A stretch of 64,000 bases of DNA from the NCBI RefSeq assembly GCF_963675165.1, contig NC_087378.1, forward strand, positions 5,575,205 to 5,639,204. The letters run 5' to 3'. Below, piece by piece: positions 37,108 through 52,300 of the stretch. The DNA comes from Halichondria panicea (taxonomy: Eukaryota > Porifera > Demospongiae > Suberitida > Halichondriidae). The number at the start of each line of letters is the position of its first letter. Position 1 is the stretch's first letter. The position numbers and the translations under genes are program-made. The notes beneath the pieces were generated by a model. The model worked only from the letters and a program-made list of their open reading frames with translations. It made no database searches and was not told the DNA's origin.

Positions 37108-37315
37108 TCAGTTTTTCTGATTCAATTTGGATGATGGTTTGGGTGAACCCCTTAGCGATTCACGGTCATCTGATTCTGAACCACTGTCTGGACCCTTTGT
37201 ACCATCAGTTTGATCTGATTGGAATAAAGCCTTTATCTCCTTCAGAGCCAATTTCTTATCGTCTTTTTTGCTTCTTTTCAAAAATTTTTTTTTCTTTTTA
37301 GTAGCCTGGCGAAGT
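37108..37315 (-). CDS. EXOC6: EXOC6 last exon, form B (duplicated)
   Basis: Acceptor CCCCCTTAG|ACTTCGCC. The exon encodes (K)LRQATKKKKKFLKRSKKDDK...LALKEIKALFQSDQTDGTKG with a Ser/Asp-rich tail ending KLNQKN-stop. It begins with the same split-Lys phase as form A and shows the same layout (K-L-x-x-A, a lysine run, then an amphipathic helix). It is therefore best read as a tandem-duplicated, diverged alternative last exon 1.2 kb downstream. Expression is not shown by sequence alone. Confidence 0.72.
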
Positions 37316-40300
37316 CTAAGGGGGAAAAGAGTTATGAAGAAAGTATAAGCCCCGGGCTAAATATAGGGGTTAATTGGTGGTTATGCTATAATTTTGAGCA
37401 TAAGAGTCACATTTTTTGGGTGAGAATTATGCTAGCATAATGGGCACCTTTATAAAACAAATAGTATGACTAAGAGTGCAATATGGGATTAATAGCAGGG
37501 TGTCATACAGGGGGGAAAGGGGGGATATCCCCCCCCCTATCTCCAATTTCCCCCCCCCCTTTTTTGCTGACTGAGGGTCCATAGCTGGCAATTTTACATA
37601 CTATAAGGGTATTGAAATAACAGTTGACCTTTTTTTAGCAACATTTTCTGGTTACTTTTCTTATTTCCCCCCTCTACTTCAAAATCCTGTATGACACCCT
37701 GAATAGCATATTATGAGTAACAATGAATGGCAAGGCCACTAATTGCACGAGGCGTAGCCGAGTTAATTGCCAGTGCTTGTTATATAATTATGAGTGCATG
37801 CCTTATTGCACGAGTAACCATACTATTGATGTATGATGAAGTTCTCTGCAGTTTTTAATAACATTTTCGGCCGTGGCCTTAAAAACAATCCGTTGTCATT
37901 GACAGCGTGCAATTACTGGACAGGATGTGATACGGGATTAATTGGTCAATCTACTGTGATGTGTTTAGCTAACAACAAAAGTTGGCGTTGCAAACATTAA
38001 TTTTTGCGGGGCGCCATCTCCCCCCCCCCTAAATTAATTGTGTTTAATCCTAGGTGAAACCCTGAATAGGTAATTTGAAAAGCATAATAGGCTGTTAGCA
38101 TAAAAGAATAGATCATTAAAAAGTAAGATCTCGAGCATAATCTACCAACCTCTACCCCGGGCCCACTGTTACTTACTGCCCTTCATGCATGGACACGATA
38201 ATTATTTGTGCAGTTGTGAAACGGATTTATGCTTGACTGTACTGCACATGCAGTAAAAGAAACGTATAATTAATGTAGACACTAACAGCTTGTGGATAGG
38301 ATATAACATGGGAAGTATATATAATTATGGGAAAAGTGCCACGCTCGGGATACAAAATCAGTACCTTTTTGACACCTACAAAACAGTATTTAGTTAGTAG
38401 TAGCAGTCATAGAAATATCAAAATTAATTATAATTTCATGTATACCTGAACAGTTATAATAGTCATAAAGGAGAGATCGTTGTGAAACCAGTGAGTGTAC
38501 CATTGTTAAGATATAATTACAACTAGATCATGTTTGTATTGACTGATGTGATCTAAGAGTTAATCATCTGTTCATCACCTATCCCCTTGTCTGTCTCTAA
38601 GGCAATGTAATCTTGGAGCTTTCTCAAAACCATTTCATAATATTTCTGCTGCTCTTTCTTTGAAGAAGACTTGATATTAAAGAGTTTCTTTTTTTTGTCC
38701 CCAGCCTCTTTCAACCTAATGCACACAAAGGCAAGGGGATAGAGGGACAGGCACTGAATAATTATGTTGTTGTTAGTTATAGCTATACCGTACAGGTACA
38801 ATAAGCTTAATAGTTAGTACGTCTTAGTACCCACTAAAGATAATTATCACAAGTTCACTTAGTTAGTACACATACGTCTCGGTACTCACAAAGATACAAC
38901 AAGCTCACTTTAGTTAGTATGCCTCCGAAAACCATAAATATTTATACCCTCGAAATATACCCGCTATACGGTACAACAGTATCATTTTAGTTGGTACGTC
39001 TCAATACAGATAATCATAACATAATTATATTCACTAGCTGTGTTATAACGTTTCGTACCAATTAAAGATATAACAAGATCACTGTAGTTATATTAGTTAC
39101 GTCTCAGTGCCAGTACCCATTAAAGATAATAATGCCTTGGTGTGTGCATGTGCAAGCGAGGTGTACGGTAGTGTGTTTTGTGTGTGTGTGTGTGTGTGTG
39201 TGTAGACTGCTACAGCTGCTCAATGGTAAATGAAGTGCAAGTAAAAGTTTGTATACAGGCTTCTAGTCATGTTTTAATTCGTAGATTTGCAAAACTAAGA
39301 ATGCTTTGTTCTCGAGTTATGCCTATAGTTTTGCTTACTTGGAATGCCATTGCATAGCCTTTCCAGAAGGCTATAGAAACTTGTCTATGGAGTGTTGCTA
39401 CTCTACTTAGTAGTTAGCTCTGCACTAGAACGCTAGCTATTTGTACTTAGCCTCCTTCACAAGTCCTCAGAAAGGAGGCCTGCTACTAACTACTTATGCG
39501 CAAAATTATTGGCCTGTAAAGTTCAATAAAATAATATACAGACAAAGAATACAAATTCAGTCATACACAGGGCTATAATATTATAGCTAGCTATTTTCTT
39601 TCTGATAGAGTCTACATGCAGATTTTAACCAAGGTTAGTATTAGATGGGTGTGGCTTGTCCATAATTTTTTTATAGACTAGTGTCAGCGTTCAGATGATT
39701 GTCATCCACACTATTGCAGGCTGAGTCTTTTGTTAGCATAGCAGGCTATGGTAGACTAAGCTATAATAATTAGAGATGGGCTAGAAACCTTCACAATCGA
39801 ACTTCTCTAGTTCCTTAATTTTCAATCCACTTCCGTTCGTTGTGATGTCATTGTTTTACTGAGCATAAATGATGTTATCCAAAGTCAGTCCCCGGTTTTC
39901 TGGGGATTATGTGGCTAGGTTTTACTGTGATGCAACCATTCATTTTAGACTAGGACTTTTGGCATCGATTATTTTTAACAACAATCTTGGTCGATCATTA
40001 CTCACTCTTCGAGTTTCCCCGTGATTCTGGATTCTGCCTACATGTAAATACCTTAAGGTGACAATTTTTGCGAGTATTCATTTCTGCTATTTCTGCGAAC
40101 GAGAATAAAATCGCAAAAATGTGTACTCGCAGATAATTGGAAATTGCTAATAATAAACCCACTTGCGAGTAATTAAAAACGTTTTGAATAACATCGAACC
40201 TTAAGGTAACGCAAAAATATATGTGTGTATAAAGGTGTGGCTATATTACAGTACCGATTAACCCTGGCCTATCGCAAGGAACCTGCATCACTTTAGTTGC

Positions 40301-43300
40301 ATTTGTAGTTCAAAAGGTCAGCCCAACCCACCAAATTAGCTTGATTTTACTTTGAACTGGTTGTTACAGTTTATTGACCAGTAAAGGGTTAAAGATACAA
40401 CACTCTTCAGTACAATTTTGAAAACCACCCAACAAGACTTTTCTAGTAAAAGTACAATGTCATATGATTATGGTGTCTGTGAAATCACTAGCCTTCACTA
40501 AAGTTCAGTGAGAACAATGCACTAAATGTGTACATCTTCGCAGTTTGCTTACTTGAAGAGCACGGTGTAGACCATCTGAGGAGGGACAGCTGCATACTTC
40601 CTGTCTGTTGATTGTTGCAGTTGATACTCGTTGATGTAGAGTGTCCATTCGTTGGAAACAAATACGGCTACAAGCTGTAATATGTGAAATTAGAGAAGAA
40701 CATTCTTGTCACAAAGAGGCAAATTGTTAAAATTTTCACTGATAACGGCAAATCAAAATTGCAACTACACGAGTACGCTATCCTTTATGTCATGTACATG
40801 CACTTACCAATTGTGTTCTTAAGAAGATCTTTTTAGCTTCGTCTTGTGGTATGGACTGATTGGCAGCCAATGTTGAGTTCACAAAACCTAGGCACAGAAA
40901 TGCAATACAAAGGATATAGTACAGTATTCACAAATACCCTACATACATGTATACATGTATCGAAATCATGTCTAGAAATGATAATGTTCAATGAACTGAA
41001 GACCACACAATCCCAGCACATGACATACACAATCCCAGCACATGACATACATGTCATGTGCTGGGATGTGTGGTCTTCAGTCCATTGAAAGATACGTGTA
41101 AATTATACATACAGTACATGTACAACGTACATTGTATCTTTGTACTTACTATCACAACGTTTGATGTCAACAGCAAAGTTCTGTATAGCGGCTGCACTAA
41201 TCTTAGGATTCTCCTCAGAGAGAAGGATGTTCTCCATGAACTTGTGCAGGGCTCTAAGAGCATCCAGACAGATGGCAACATATGGCTTCTCCTATGTACA
41301 GAAAGAAATGTGAAGGTGATCTTGTGAGTAGGTGCTGGTTAACAATACTGTACGTATTGATCAGTGTTGACTCACTTACACTGTGTATGTAAAAACACAT
41401 ACATGTACACCACTGTAGTGCCAACTCACGGGTAGAATCCGTAGAGTCCTAAATGTAGCTTGAAGAAACTGCAGACAGTCTTCTAGATACTCACTGGGCT
41501 TAGACATCTCATCTTTGGTCATCCAGTCAAATGTTGATGCTGGAAGTTAATAACGATAATTATTGCTTTTTAATAAGTGCTGACATCAGCGTTTTACATT
41601 CAAATTGCACAGGAAGCGACTCATCACCAAGTGTGCAGATGTTTTTCCATATCGCACACCCGGAAGTATTATTGCACACTTGTTATCACTCGTCTGTGCC
41701 AGTAACTGCACGAGTGCCTGCATTATCACTCGTCTGTGCCAGTAACTGTCACTCGTGCCTGCAAGGCACTCGTGCAGTTACTGGTACAGACGAGTGATAA
41801 TCTTCAGTATCCATAGGATAATATCATAATTATTATTATTACCTTTAAACTGACTCTCTAAATAGCAGACAACTGCTTTTACCATATAACTAGTGTGTAC
41901 TATAGCGGAATCTCTAAATGTTGGGCAAGTTCGTTTGTTCCGCAGTTGTATTGATTGCCCTTTTTTTTTACGCCTGCGCTCTACCTATTTAAACATTCAA
42001 TACTGTACATGTATGTGGTTACAAACGTGTCGCGTTTGTACGACACATTTGTAAGCACTTGAATGGTCTAAACAGACTCAGAAGTATTATGACCATTTTT
42101 GGCAAATTAATTACCACACTGCTCACCTCCTTCTAGTATTTCAGACATCTTGGACATGAGCTTTGCCGATATGCGTTGCTCGGTTAACTGCAAGCCTTCC
42201 TGTAGTGTCACAATAGAAGATCAATGTGACTATACACAATGTACAGCGTATAGTTATGGCTTGGTGCGCATGCGAGGTACGCGTTTTGTGTACATGTGTG
42301 TGTAGACTGCTACAGCTGCTCAAAGAGCAAGTAAGAGTTTTTAATAGGCTTCTAGCCTTGTTTTATATCAGTGGATTTGCAAAATAATGCTTGGTTCTTG
42401 AGTTATGCCTAGTTGTGCTTACTTGGCATTGCAGCCTTTTCAGAAGAGTGCGTAGAAAAACTTATCCATGGAGTGTTGCTACTCTACTTACAATGTAGTA
42501 GTTAGCGATGCACTAAAACGCTAGCTATTGATATTTGCAAGAGTGAGAAGAGAGCTGCAAGGCTCTGCTGATGCAGCCATTATTTTAGACGAACTTTTGG
42601 CATTGATCTTAAATCATGGTCATCATTACCCACTCTTCGAGTTATCCTGATTCCTGCATGCAGCAAAATTAATTAATGCAAAAATGTTCATCATGAGATA
42701 TGTGTGTATAAAAGCTATTGTACATGTAGCTTTAATTATGTTATGTAGGTTTGACACCTTCACTGAGGCATCAGCATCGCGGTGCTTTTTATTCACACAA
42801 TATTAGCTTGTACGTTATATTGGGTACATTTGCTGGGCATACCTTAAATGTGGCCACGCCATAAAGCCTGGCAGCAGTCACACCCTCGTGCTCCGTCCTA
42901 ATACAAGCAATGACAAATTGAGCTACAGACAACAGTACATATGACATGTACATAATTATATGGAATCAGCACTAAAGAGTACATGTGCATATGTACGTAG
43001 CACCATTTTAAAACAGTTTGTCTCAACGTACACACTGTACATTAACAGTTGTGAGCTACAAAAGATTTCCATTAACTTACTTCGTAGTCTTGGCGATAAA
43101 GCTCTCCAGCTGCTTTATAGAGTTTTCAATGTGGGAGACATTGATCCAGATCTGAACCAGCTACAGTACATGCGTGTTGAAGATACAATTGTGAATTATC
43201 GTTCAAACAAACACCTGAGTTAATTTTTGAAGTGATAACATTTATATAGCAGTACTGTGTTGTACACACCAACCTGTGATATAAGGAGGGAGTCAGTGTT

Positions 43301-46300
43301 GATCAGACGAAACAGACAACCTGAAGAGCAACGTATAGTGTTACAGGTCACAAGACATACGTGTACATATACAGAGTAACAAAGCTTTGTAAAGTCTCCG
43401 ACCAAGCACCTGTAGTTACATGATGATCAGAGACTTAATTAGTATAGGTACTTTGAGGGCAGGCACTCACTGGTCATGGTCCTCCCAAGCAGTAGATTCA
43501 CACTCTTCCTAACAATCTCATCAATTTCTGTTTGACTGTACACAACGAATAGTACTCACGTAAACATATTGTGAAGGTTCAAACGAGTAGCCGTTTCAAA
43601 AAAGATACGAAATATACTTGACGTTTAACCCACCTCAAGTTGAGTCTATTGGCAAAGCTTGTGCAGTTGGTGACAAAATTTTTGAGTTGGCTGAATACCT
43701 GGTAGACCATAGAGGAGAAGGGGAAGGATTTGGGGAAGGGGGAAGCTTCTAAATCAGTGTCTTTGTACGGGAAGATTTCCAGAACACCTTTGAACTGTTC
43801 GTCTGTGCTGACCATGATGGGGGTGTAGTCATCGCTGTCAAATAACTCACTGTGCAGGGAAGGGGAGATTGATTAGTGTCTGTGAAGAACTAATCCAATA
43901 TCACAAAAGATCACGTGTACTGCTTTTACTGAATTTAGGAATATGGTCACATGTATATGCTATATAGAGTAATCAATAAGAGAATACATGTGTGCTTAGA
44001 ATCAGGAATCTATACATATACATGTACAAACACACTCTCTACAGGTTATACTGATTCGGAGTCATGATATGAAATGGCCTCACGTGAATGAATCTCCCCA
44101 AGCCCTCATCAGAAGCTCATCGTACTGCTCTCTGTACACAAAAGGAGCAAACACAAGTCAAGTATTGAGAGATCCTCTGGGATGTGTCTATAGTGTGCTT
44201 TTGTCTCACCGGATTTCCAGGAGCACCTCATACAGCTTGTCCACCTCAAATCCATAACCCTGTAAAACAAGATGATGGGTTAACTCAGAAGCGGCATAAC
44301 CCAAAATGGACACAAACAACTTGAATTCCAAAACGAAATCAAATACCATTATTATACAACATTTAGTCCATGATAAGTTACGAGTGAAGAAATGAAATCC
44401 TACCCTCAGTGTGTGACAGAACCAGACCACCAACTGCTTGATCTTGAGCAGTATATGGTAATTTTCACACGAGCCCTAGTGAACACAAAATGAATAGCAC
44501 ATGATACAGTAATCATACTTAAGAAGACATTCATTTTCCTATTAACATATAACCACTTGTGACTGCATGATCACAAATTGTCAATTGACTTACATGTATG
44601 TCAATGACAATAACACAACTAATGATTACATACATGTACGTACACAGTTATTCCTAAGCACTGCGAGCACTTCTGCCATGGCCATCTGCCAAAAGTCGTG
44701 GACGTTCTTCCTGGTGGAGAGTCCCTCCTCCATCCCCTCGTTAGCAGAGTTGGACACCTGAGAGACCAGCGACTGAGACGTGTGCAAAACCGTGTCTTCA
44801 ACCACAAAGAAACTGTGACCGGGGGGGGCAGGTTACTGAAGTGTGCAATGATTCAGCTTGCTCAAACAAACAATATGGGGTTTTTCTTGTGACATTATGT
44901 CTATTTGATTGTCAATGAGTTGATGAATACTACCTGACACGGGGAGTAACTACTTCATGATGATATTTACTAAGCACCATGAGGCATCTTCATATACACA
45001 ACCTAAAAAAACACTTCTCTGCATTAATTGGTATGCATTGTTGTACATGAATATCACTAGGAGCACATGAGGAGATGGAGAGTCTTACTACACGGATTTA
45101 ATATCGTCACTGCTACATTGTAAGTGCTGCAAACATTACTCATTATAGTTCATAATAATAATTCATCAAACGTGTTATCAGTCGCACATTACTAACACGG
45201 AATTAGTTACGATATTGATTCCCCAATACTATGCACGCTCCAACTCCTCAGAGGAGATTGGAAGGATGTTGAGATCACGTGCAAAAAACCAAATATAAAT
45301 GTGCTGAGTCGGCGCTATTTTTTAAAAAGCTACTGGCCATCAAGGAAATGAGTAGTCTGACTTATTCCTCACTCCAAGCTGTACAACATTGATCAGTGCA
45401 TCTGCTTCTGATTTAAAATATCTACTAAGGTTTTTCCTAGCCAAAGTACTAGTAGATTCTCTTCCAGGAATGAACGGGAGTCGGGCGTGTAGGTGATCCT
45501 CGGGATCTTTTACTGCTAATCTCTAGCTATTGATATCTTGTGTACAACTAAACTGCTAACTAGACACAAAAATAGCGCTGACTCACAGCACATTTATAGC
45601 TATTTTGCACGTACGTGATCTCAACTTCCTTCCAACCTCCTCCGCCATTTCCTCCTGATATCACTTACCCTACAATCCCATAGAAGAACTTCTTGTAGTC
45701 ATTAATGCCTCCTTTCTATGAAGGGAAAGCAGGAAGGATATCTAAAACTATACATGTAGAAAAGGTTTCAACATCTGTTTTGATGCATACAGTGCACGTA
45801 CTTTTGTTGATTATGCCTTGGTGTGCATGCGCAAGCGAGGGATACAGCAGTGTGTCTGTGTGTCTGTCTGTGTAGACTGCTACAGCTGCTCAAGGATCAA
45901 TGAAGTGCAAGCAAGAGTTTGTATAGGCTTCCAGTCATGTTTTCTTGGATTTTAATTTGTGCATTTGCAAAATAATGCTTTGTTCTCTAGTTATATGCCT
46001 AGTTTTGCTTACTTGGAATGCCATTAAAGCCTTTTCAGAAGAGTGCGTAGCAAAATTTGTTCACCGAGTGTTGCTACTCTACTTAGTAATTAGCTCTGCA
46101 CTAGACCGCTAGCTATTGGTAGCTGCAAGAGTCAGACGAGAACTGCAAGGCTCGGCTTATGCAGCCATTAATTTTAGACTTTAAGTTTTGGCATCAATCG
46201 TTTTTAACAACAATCATGGTCGATCATTACTCACTCGTTGAGTTTTGCATGCAGCAAAATTAATTAATGCAACCATGATAATTATAATAATTATGTGTAT

Positions 46301-49300
46301 TTATTTTATGTTATGTAGCTTTGGTATCTCCACCGAGGCATCAACACCCGCGATGCTTCCATTTTTAGTTTTGTAAATATATAGGTGATTGGATCAATTT
46401 GAGTATATACAGGTACTGAAACAACGAGTGTTGCAAGCTGCGCTGTGTTAATGCCTCTCGCCATGTTATGCTTTCGCTCAAAAAGTAATAGTAGTTTCTA
46501 TAATAAATTTTACATCAAAGTTAGCTTATCTATATAAACTCACCGAGAAGAAAAGACTTATTTACATGCATCTATTGTTGTTATCTATTGTATTATGTGG
46601 CTTACCAGGACCTCAAGAAAGACAATTGATTGTTCCAGGATCTGGAGTTCAGTGTCTATATAATATCTATCATAACTGAGAATTAAATACTCGTGTACAT
46701 GCATATTGTTATCTATATTTCATATGGTAGTGTTTTGTGGCTTACAAGGCCCTCAAGAAGATGCAGGAGTGCAAGGCTAACGAATAGAAACTTTGAGCGA
46801 ACAGATGATGCTACGAAAGATTCTGAAGAGACTGCAACAGCCTTCAATGTGAGTCAAACTATCCACAAATTAAAATCCAAGAGAACGTGGCTAGAAGCCT
46901 ATAGAAGCTGTTAATTTTCGTCACATTGCAACCGTTGCGCAGTTACAGTTGGAACAGACACACAGACACACAGTCAGCTTTGCCGTATCCCTCGTGCGGC
47001 TACACCTCGAGGCATAACGAGTGTTGCAAGCTGCGCATTACTTACACGGGAATAAGGGGTGTGTCTGCAAGAGGTCAAGTTCACAAAATTAATGGCTACT
47101 ACAGTATAGCTAGCTTTACAGCTCTTTTCTGACTCTTGTAGCTAACAAAAAGCTAGCGTTTTGGTGCAAGACTAACTTATAAGTTGAATAGAAACTTTGT
47201 GCCAATAAGATGATGCTTCTGAAGAGACAGCAACAGCCCTCAATGTGAGAAAGAAGCTTTAGTTTGCTAATCCACAAATCAAAATCCAGAAGAACGTGGC
47301 TAAAAGCCTATAGAAGCTGTTAGTTTTTGTCGCACCATTGAGCAGTTACAGCTGGAACAGGCACACAGACAGACAGACAGATACACAGACACACACACAC
47401 CCAGTCAGCTTTACCGTATCCCTCGTGCGGCTACGCCTCGAGGCATAACTACAGCGCTTCCATTGGACCACCACCTGTTAATGGCATCATAATTCCGCCA
47501 GAATAATTATTTAATGACAAAAATATGTTAAGCATGGAACTAGCCTCTGCATTTGTTATATATATGAGCTTGAGTACCTTGCTCAACTTTTGATAGTGTA
47601 GGACTAGTACATGTAGGTTCTGTTTGTGGTATACAGTGCATAAGAGGCACAAAGCTTCAACATACAATGTAGATAGTACATGGGCGTGGACGCCTATGTC
47701 AATGATTAAGCACATGCGCACTGTTACACATGCAATAGATATCAGGCCGTATTTTACCCGGCCTGGAACCGAGGCTAGTCCTTACTAGGTATATAAGGTC
47801 ATAATTATATACCAGGCTGCACTTCTTCTGTTGGTAACGATATTATTGTATTATTGTATATATTTTATGGGAAAATGTGCATACGCAAGCAATCAGTAGC
47901 AGGCCTTCTTTTCTCTCTTGAAGGCCTGCGAAGCAAGCTATGTATCGATCCTTTTACTCGGGTGTGGTCAGTCATTAGCAAGTACTACAGTCATGTGGTT
48001 CACAGAATAGGCGTGTTATGAATTGCTGAAAGAGATGTCTCGATGAAACACAGCTTTCTTATTTCGAGCGAGTTACTCGGCAACAATTAGGAAGAAAAGC
48101 GGATGTTTTCGAGGCGTCTGTGAGAACTAATGTTAGATGGTCACGTGCACCACTTCCGTTTCCAATATCTCTTTTCCTTATCTATGGTTATAGTAGTCGT
48201 CCATGCTGTAAACGCAGTGCTATGATATACAGGTGAGTATATACGGTCAAGAAACAGACAAACCCTGCTAGTACAAATGTAAGTGATCGTCAAAACAAAA
48301 GCTTCAAAATGCAGCGATCGTTGCGCTAAAAAGCTTGGCACTGACAAACAGCTCGCCCAAACTAGAAGAATGCTGAAAGCACTGTGTGGGGCCAGCCTTA
48401 GTGAAGTTGTAGCAATGCTGAAAAGGATAGTGTGCCTCTGCTCTCTTTGATCCGTCGTTTCATAGCTCGTACTTGTTGTCAACGGTCTCTGGCCCAAACC
48501 CTTTGCGTTGCCAGCCTCTGCTGTCTTTGATCTGCAGTTTCACTTAGCTCATGCTTGTTGTCGAACATCCCTAGTTTTACTAGCAGACGGTCTCCTTGAT
48601 ATGGAGTTCCACTTTCTTGCTGTATCAGTTTCACTTGTCGCTTCCTTTAATTGCTATTACAAATGTAAGTGTTTACAGCATGCAAACAATATGCAGCAAT
48701 TGCCATGCTAAAAATCTGGATGTGACAAACAACTGCAGTTCTCTCTCTGTACTTCTCGCTACTATGAGACGAGCCTCAGGGCTCGCACCAATAACCTGTG
48801 GCCGCCCACGTGCCTAAAGTTAATGAGCTAGTTCCACGCCTAACATATTTTCGTCAGTACACATACAGCGTACATGTATCCTAGCAACCATCTTGGAATG
48901 ATGACGCCAGATGGTGGTGGTCCAATGGAAGCACCAATAGTTGAACTTTCAGTACCTACAATGTACACATGTACTCAAATTGATCCATAAAATTCTACTC
49001 TCTTTGGTTGTTGCAGTGTACAAGTTTGCATTTAATCGTACAGTAACAGGGTCATAATTATAACACTCAAGTGCATGTACATGTACATGTATCACCTATG
49101 TCTATATACTAATTTCTAAAGACCATGCATCCATTTAATTTACCCAGTTGCCGTGGGGCTTGATGGCCAATCTGACTTGTCTCTTCCGCTGGTTGCGATA
49201 GTCGTCCGTGAATAAATCTCTCTTACCCTGAGGTACACAGGCACATAATTATTGTTCAAATCATACGTCCTAAACATGGGTATACACGCACGTAGTGCTT

Positions 49301-52300
49301 CAACAACTTCACAGCTGGGAGTTATACACTCAAAACAAAACCAAAAGTTGCGACAATACAATTAGACACTGTTTTAGAAGTGTCTATGGGATTTAGAAGC
49401 CCAAAGGCACTGATTTAGTATCTCGAGCGTAGTGCGCATGCGCAAACCTTGCCCTCCAGGCTTGACTACAATACAAGGTACAGCATACTACATGTAAGTA
49501 AATTGTAGGTGCATGTAATACTAGTATACATGCTCCGAGGCACTTTTCATATGTACTTCTATCAACTAGTTATCAACTATTTAATATAGAGGCATAAAAA
49601 GGTGGTGGTAATAAGAGGTCTCTAGGGCAATAGAAGATTGCTACTCACCAACACAGAGTGTATGTGTAGACAGCGATAGATGGGTGAAAAGTCGATGAGG
49701 TCCTGAGCACATACCTCTGGGTCAGGCTCACTGGAGGGGTCCAGGAACTGGAGTACGTCCTGGGCTAGCTCAAGGTTGCTGTGTCTTTGGGTCTGGGAAA
49801 GGGAGTAAAGTGACAGAACTGTATGCACTAGTATACATGTACATGTATATAGACTAGTACACAGTATAAGAGAACACAACAAATCACCTGGTGCATAGCA
49901 ACTTCTCCAACGACCACAGACTTCTCTCGAACATTAGCAAGAAAGTCCTACAAAAAATCAATTGTGTAGTGTGTAGCATAGCATCTAAACAGAAATGAAT
50001 ACAAGAAGAGACCTATTCATTTAGGAGTTGATTGCTCTTCGAATTCCCACTAAGTACTTCCGGTATAGTAACATTTTGCTGAGCTGGCACACACCATCAA
50101 CGTAAAATTAATGCATATATTTGCAGCCTCTGCATTTTGCAATACAAGGGCTATTATTCCAAAGAAAGGAAGACGTGAATCATTTGAATAATAGCTACTG
50201 TAACAATATGATGTATACGGTCCTTGTCCCTTGTCCCAGAGACACATCAAAGTCCCAGTCTGTATCCAGGCTCCTGTCTCCACCAGTGACAACAACGACA
50301 GTCCATCCAACATGGTGACATGGAAGTGATGATGTGATGGATGGCAACTGGTAGATGGACCTGGAACACATATCTCCTAATTGAATGACAATTTAGGTTT
50401 AACGCTTTGGCCGTCGGATTTAACAATTTTCACTGCACGCCTCCTGAGGAATCTCCATCAATTCAACTATCTGCAAATGGCACCAGGAACACATGAGGGG
50501 ATGGAGGGCTTACTAGTATTGCGGATTCACTATTGTCAGGAGGAGTATCTAACTCCCATGCACAATCCATTCTACATCTAGGACTGAATAGATCACTAAA
50601 AGTTGTCTCTTCTCCAGTGCTGTATCAGTATTGTCTGGGTAATTACACAATAGCTAGCTACATTTGTAGCTCATTGTACAATCATACAGTATCATTGTGT
50701 AAATTTTCAATTCATGATGACATCAACAGTTTTGAATGAGGGAAGTGGTCCGGTTTAACACTACCGTTTATAGGTGCGTTTAAAAAACGGAATGGGAACT
50801 TTTTATTGATGGGTAATGTATATCAAGACCTGCTAGCTCGCTGACAGTTGCCAACCATTCTCTGGGAAAAGGACCAATGTGTAGCTCTTATTTCAGTATT
50901 TCACACAATTTTCCTTTCTTTGGAGTAATAGCGCTTGCATTGTAGAATGCGGAGGCTGCAAAACGCATCGATTAAACGCTTGAGATCAATGCAAAAGGGT
51001 GTGCCAGCTCAGCAAAATTTAACTGGGAGCGGGGGCGTTCGAAGTCTTTTTGCAATCATTGACAACAATTCTAGGTTCTTATAAATGGATAGGACTATTA
51101 CCAGCCACAAGACTGAAGCAAACACACTGTACATGTGACTTTGCCAACCTTAAATAATTTATCACAGTAATAGCTACTCACTGTCAGCTCTGCTCTGGAC
51201 TGGCCCTGAATAGATTCTCGTATCTTTGGTATCTCCGTGGAGAGTAGCTCAGAGAAGATATAGCCCCTCACACGAGGCAGGTAGGTGTGCTCAAGCAGCT
51301 CCAACGTCTTGAGGGCGGAGTAGTACTCCTTGTGCTCCATCTGGTCATTCAGCTTGCAGTACTCCTGCAACACTGGGGGGGGGGGGGGGGGGGGTGGTAG
51401 ACTCATTGCAGTACTGTTTGTATTGTCTCCACAGGGCAGATGTGTGTAAAGCAGGAAAGCTTTCCCATAAAAAAATAGGCCCGCATGTTTTTAAACATTT
51501 TATACAGAAATAGACTGTCAAATTGCTGTAGTGCAGCTCAATTACATTATGTCGAAGGTGAACCGTATTTGCTTATTATTTCCTAACGACGTCAGTGAGA
51601 GGGCGTTTAAACGAGATGGGTGATTATTTGAAACAGCGTTTATTGAACAACCTTTCTCACTTTGCGTTGATTATCTCTATCTGCCATCATAGATAGTAGT
51701 ATCTATTCAATATGTCTACGGTAATCAGGGTGTCATACAGGGGGGAAAGGGGATATCCCCCCTCCCCTAAAAATTACATTCAGGTACTAGTATAACTGAG
51801 TGTCCACATACATGGCAATGCTGCATACATTTTACACACTAGCTGTTTATACCTGGGGTACATCTGTTGAGTGTGTCCATGGTAGCCACGAGATTCACAT
51901 GAATCTGTCTCGACCTGTGCAGGTCTATGGCACTCTGAACAAGTTTCTCCCCAGAGTCTTGAATCACTGAGTTGGCTTCTATTATCTTCCTCTGTGTGTC
52001 AGTGATATACATGTAGGGTGTGTACATGTAGTCTCACAATTATGAATAGTTTCATAGCAACAGAACATTCTAAACCGCTCCAAACCCCGTAACACACATA
52101 TTATTAACTACACTGTAAGTAGAAAAGTACAATTGAATCTTCACATTCACGAGGCTAAAATCCCAAGGTACACACAATGCACCTTCAGCTTTAGGGCGTC
52201 TGACTTGACCTTGTGCAGTTCACTGACTGATTCTATGAAGCCCTGGTAGTTCTTGTTGCACATTCTCTCAATGTCTCTCTCGTGATTCTTGATTCGTGAG

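Noticed and set aside
48141..48497. 118-codon minus-strand open frame
   Set aside because: It runs across a diverged direct repeat and the end motif of another repeat family (CACTTCCGTTTCC) in an EXOC6 intron; no protein family is visible.
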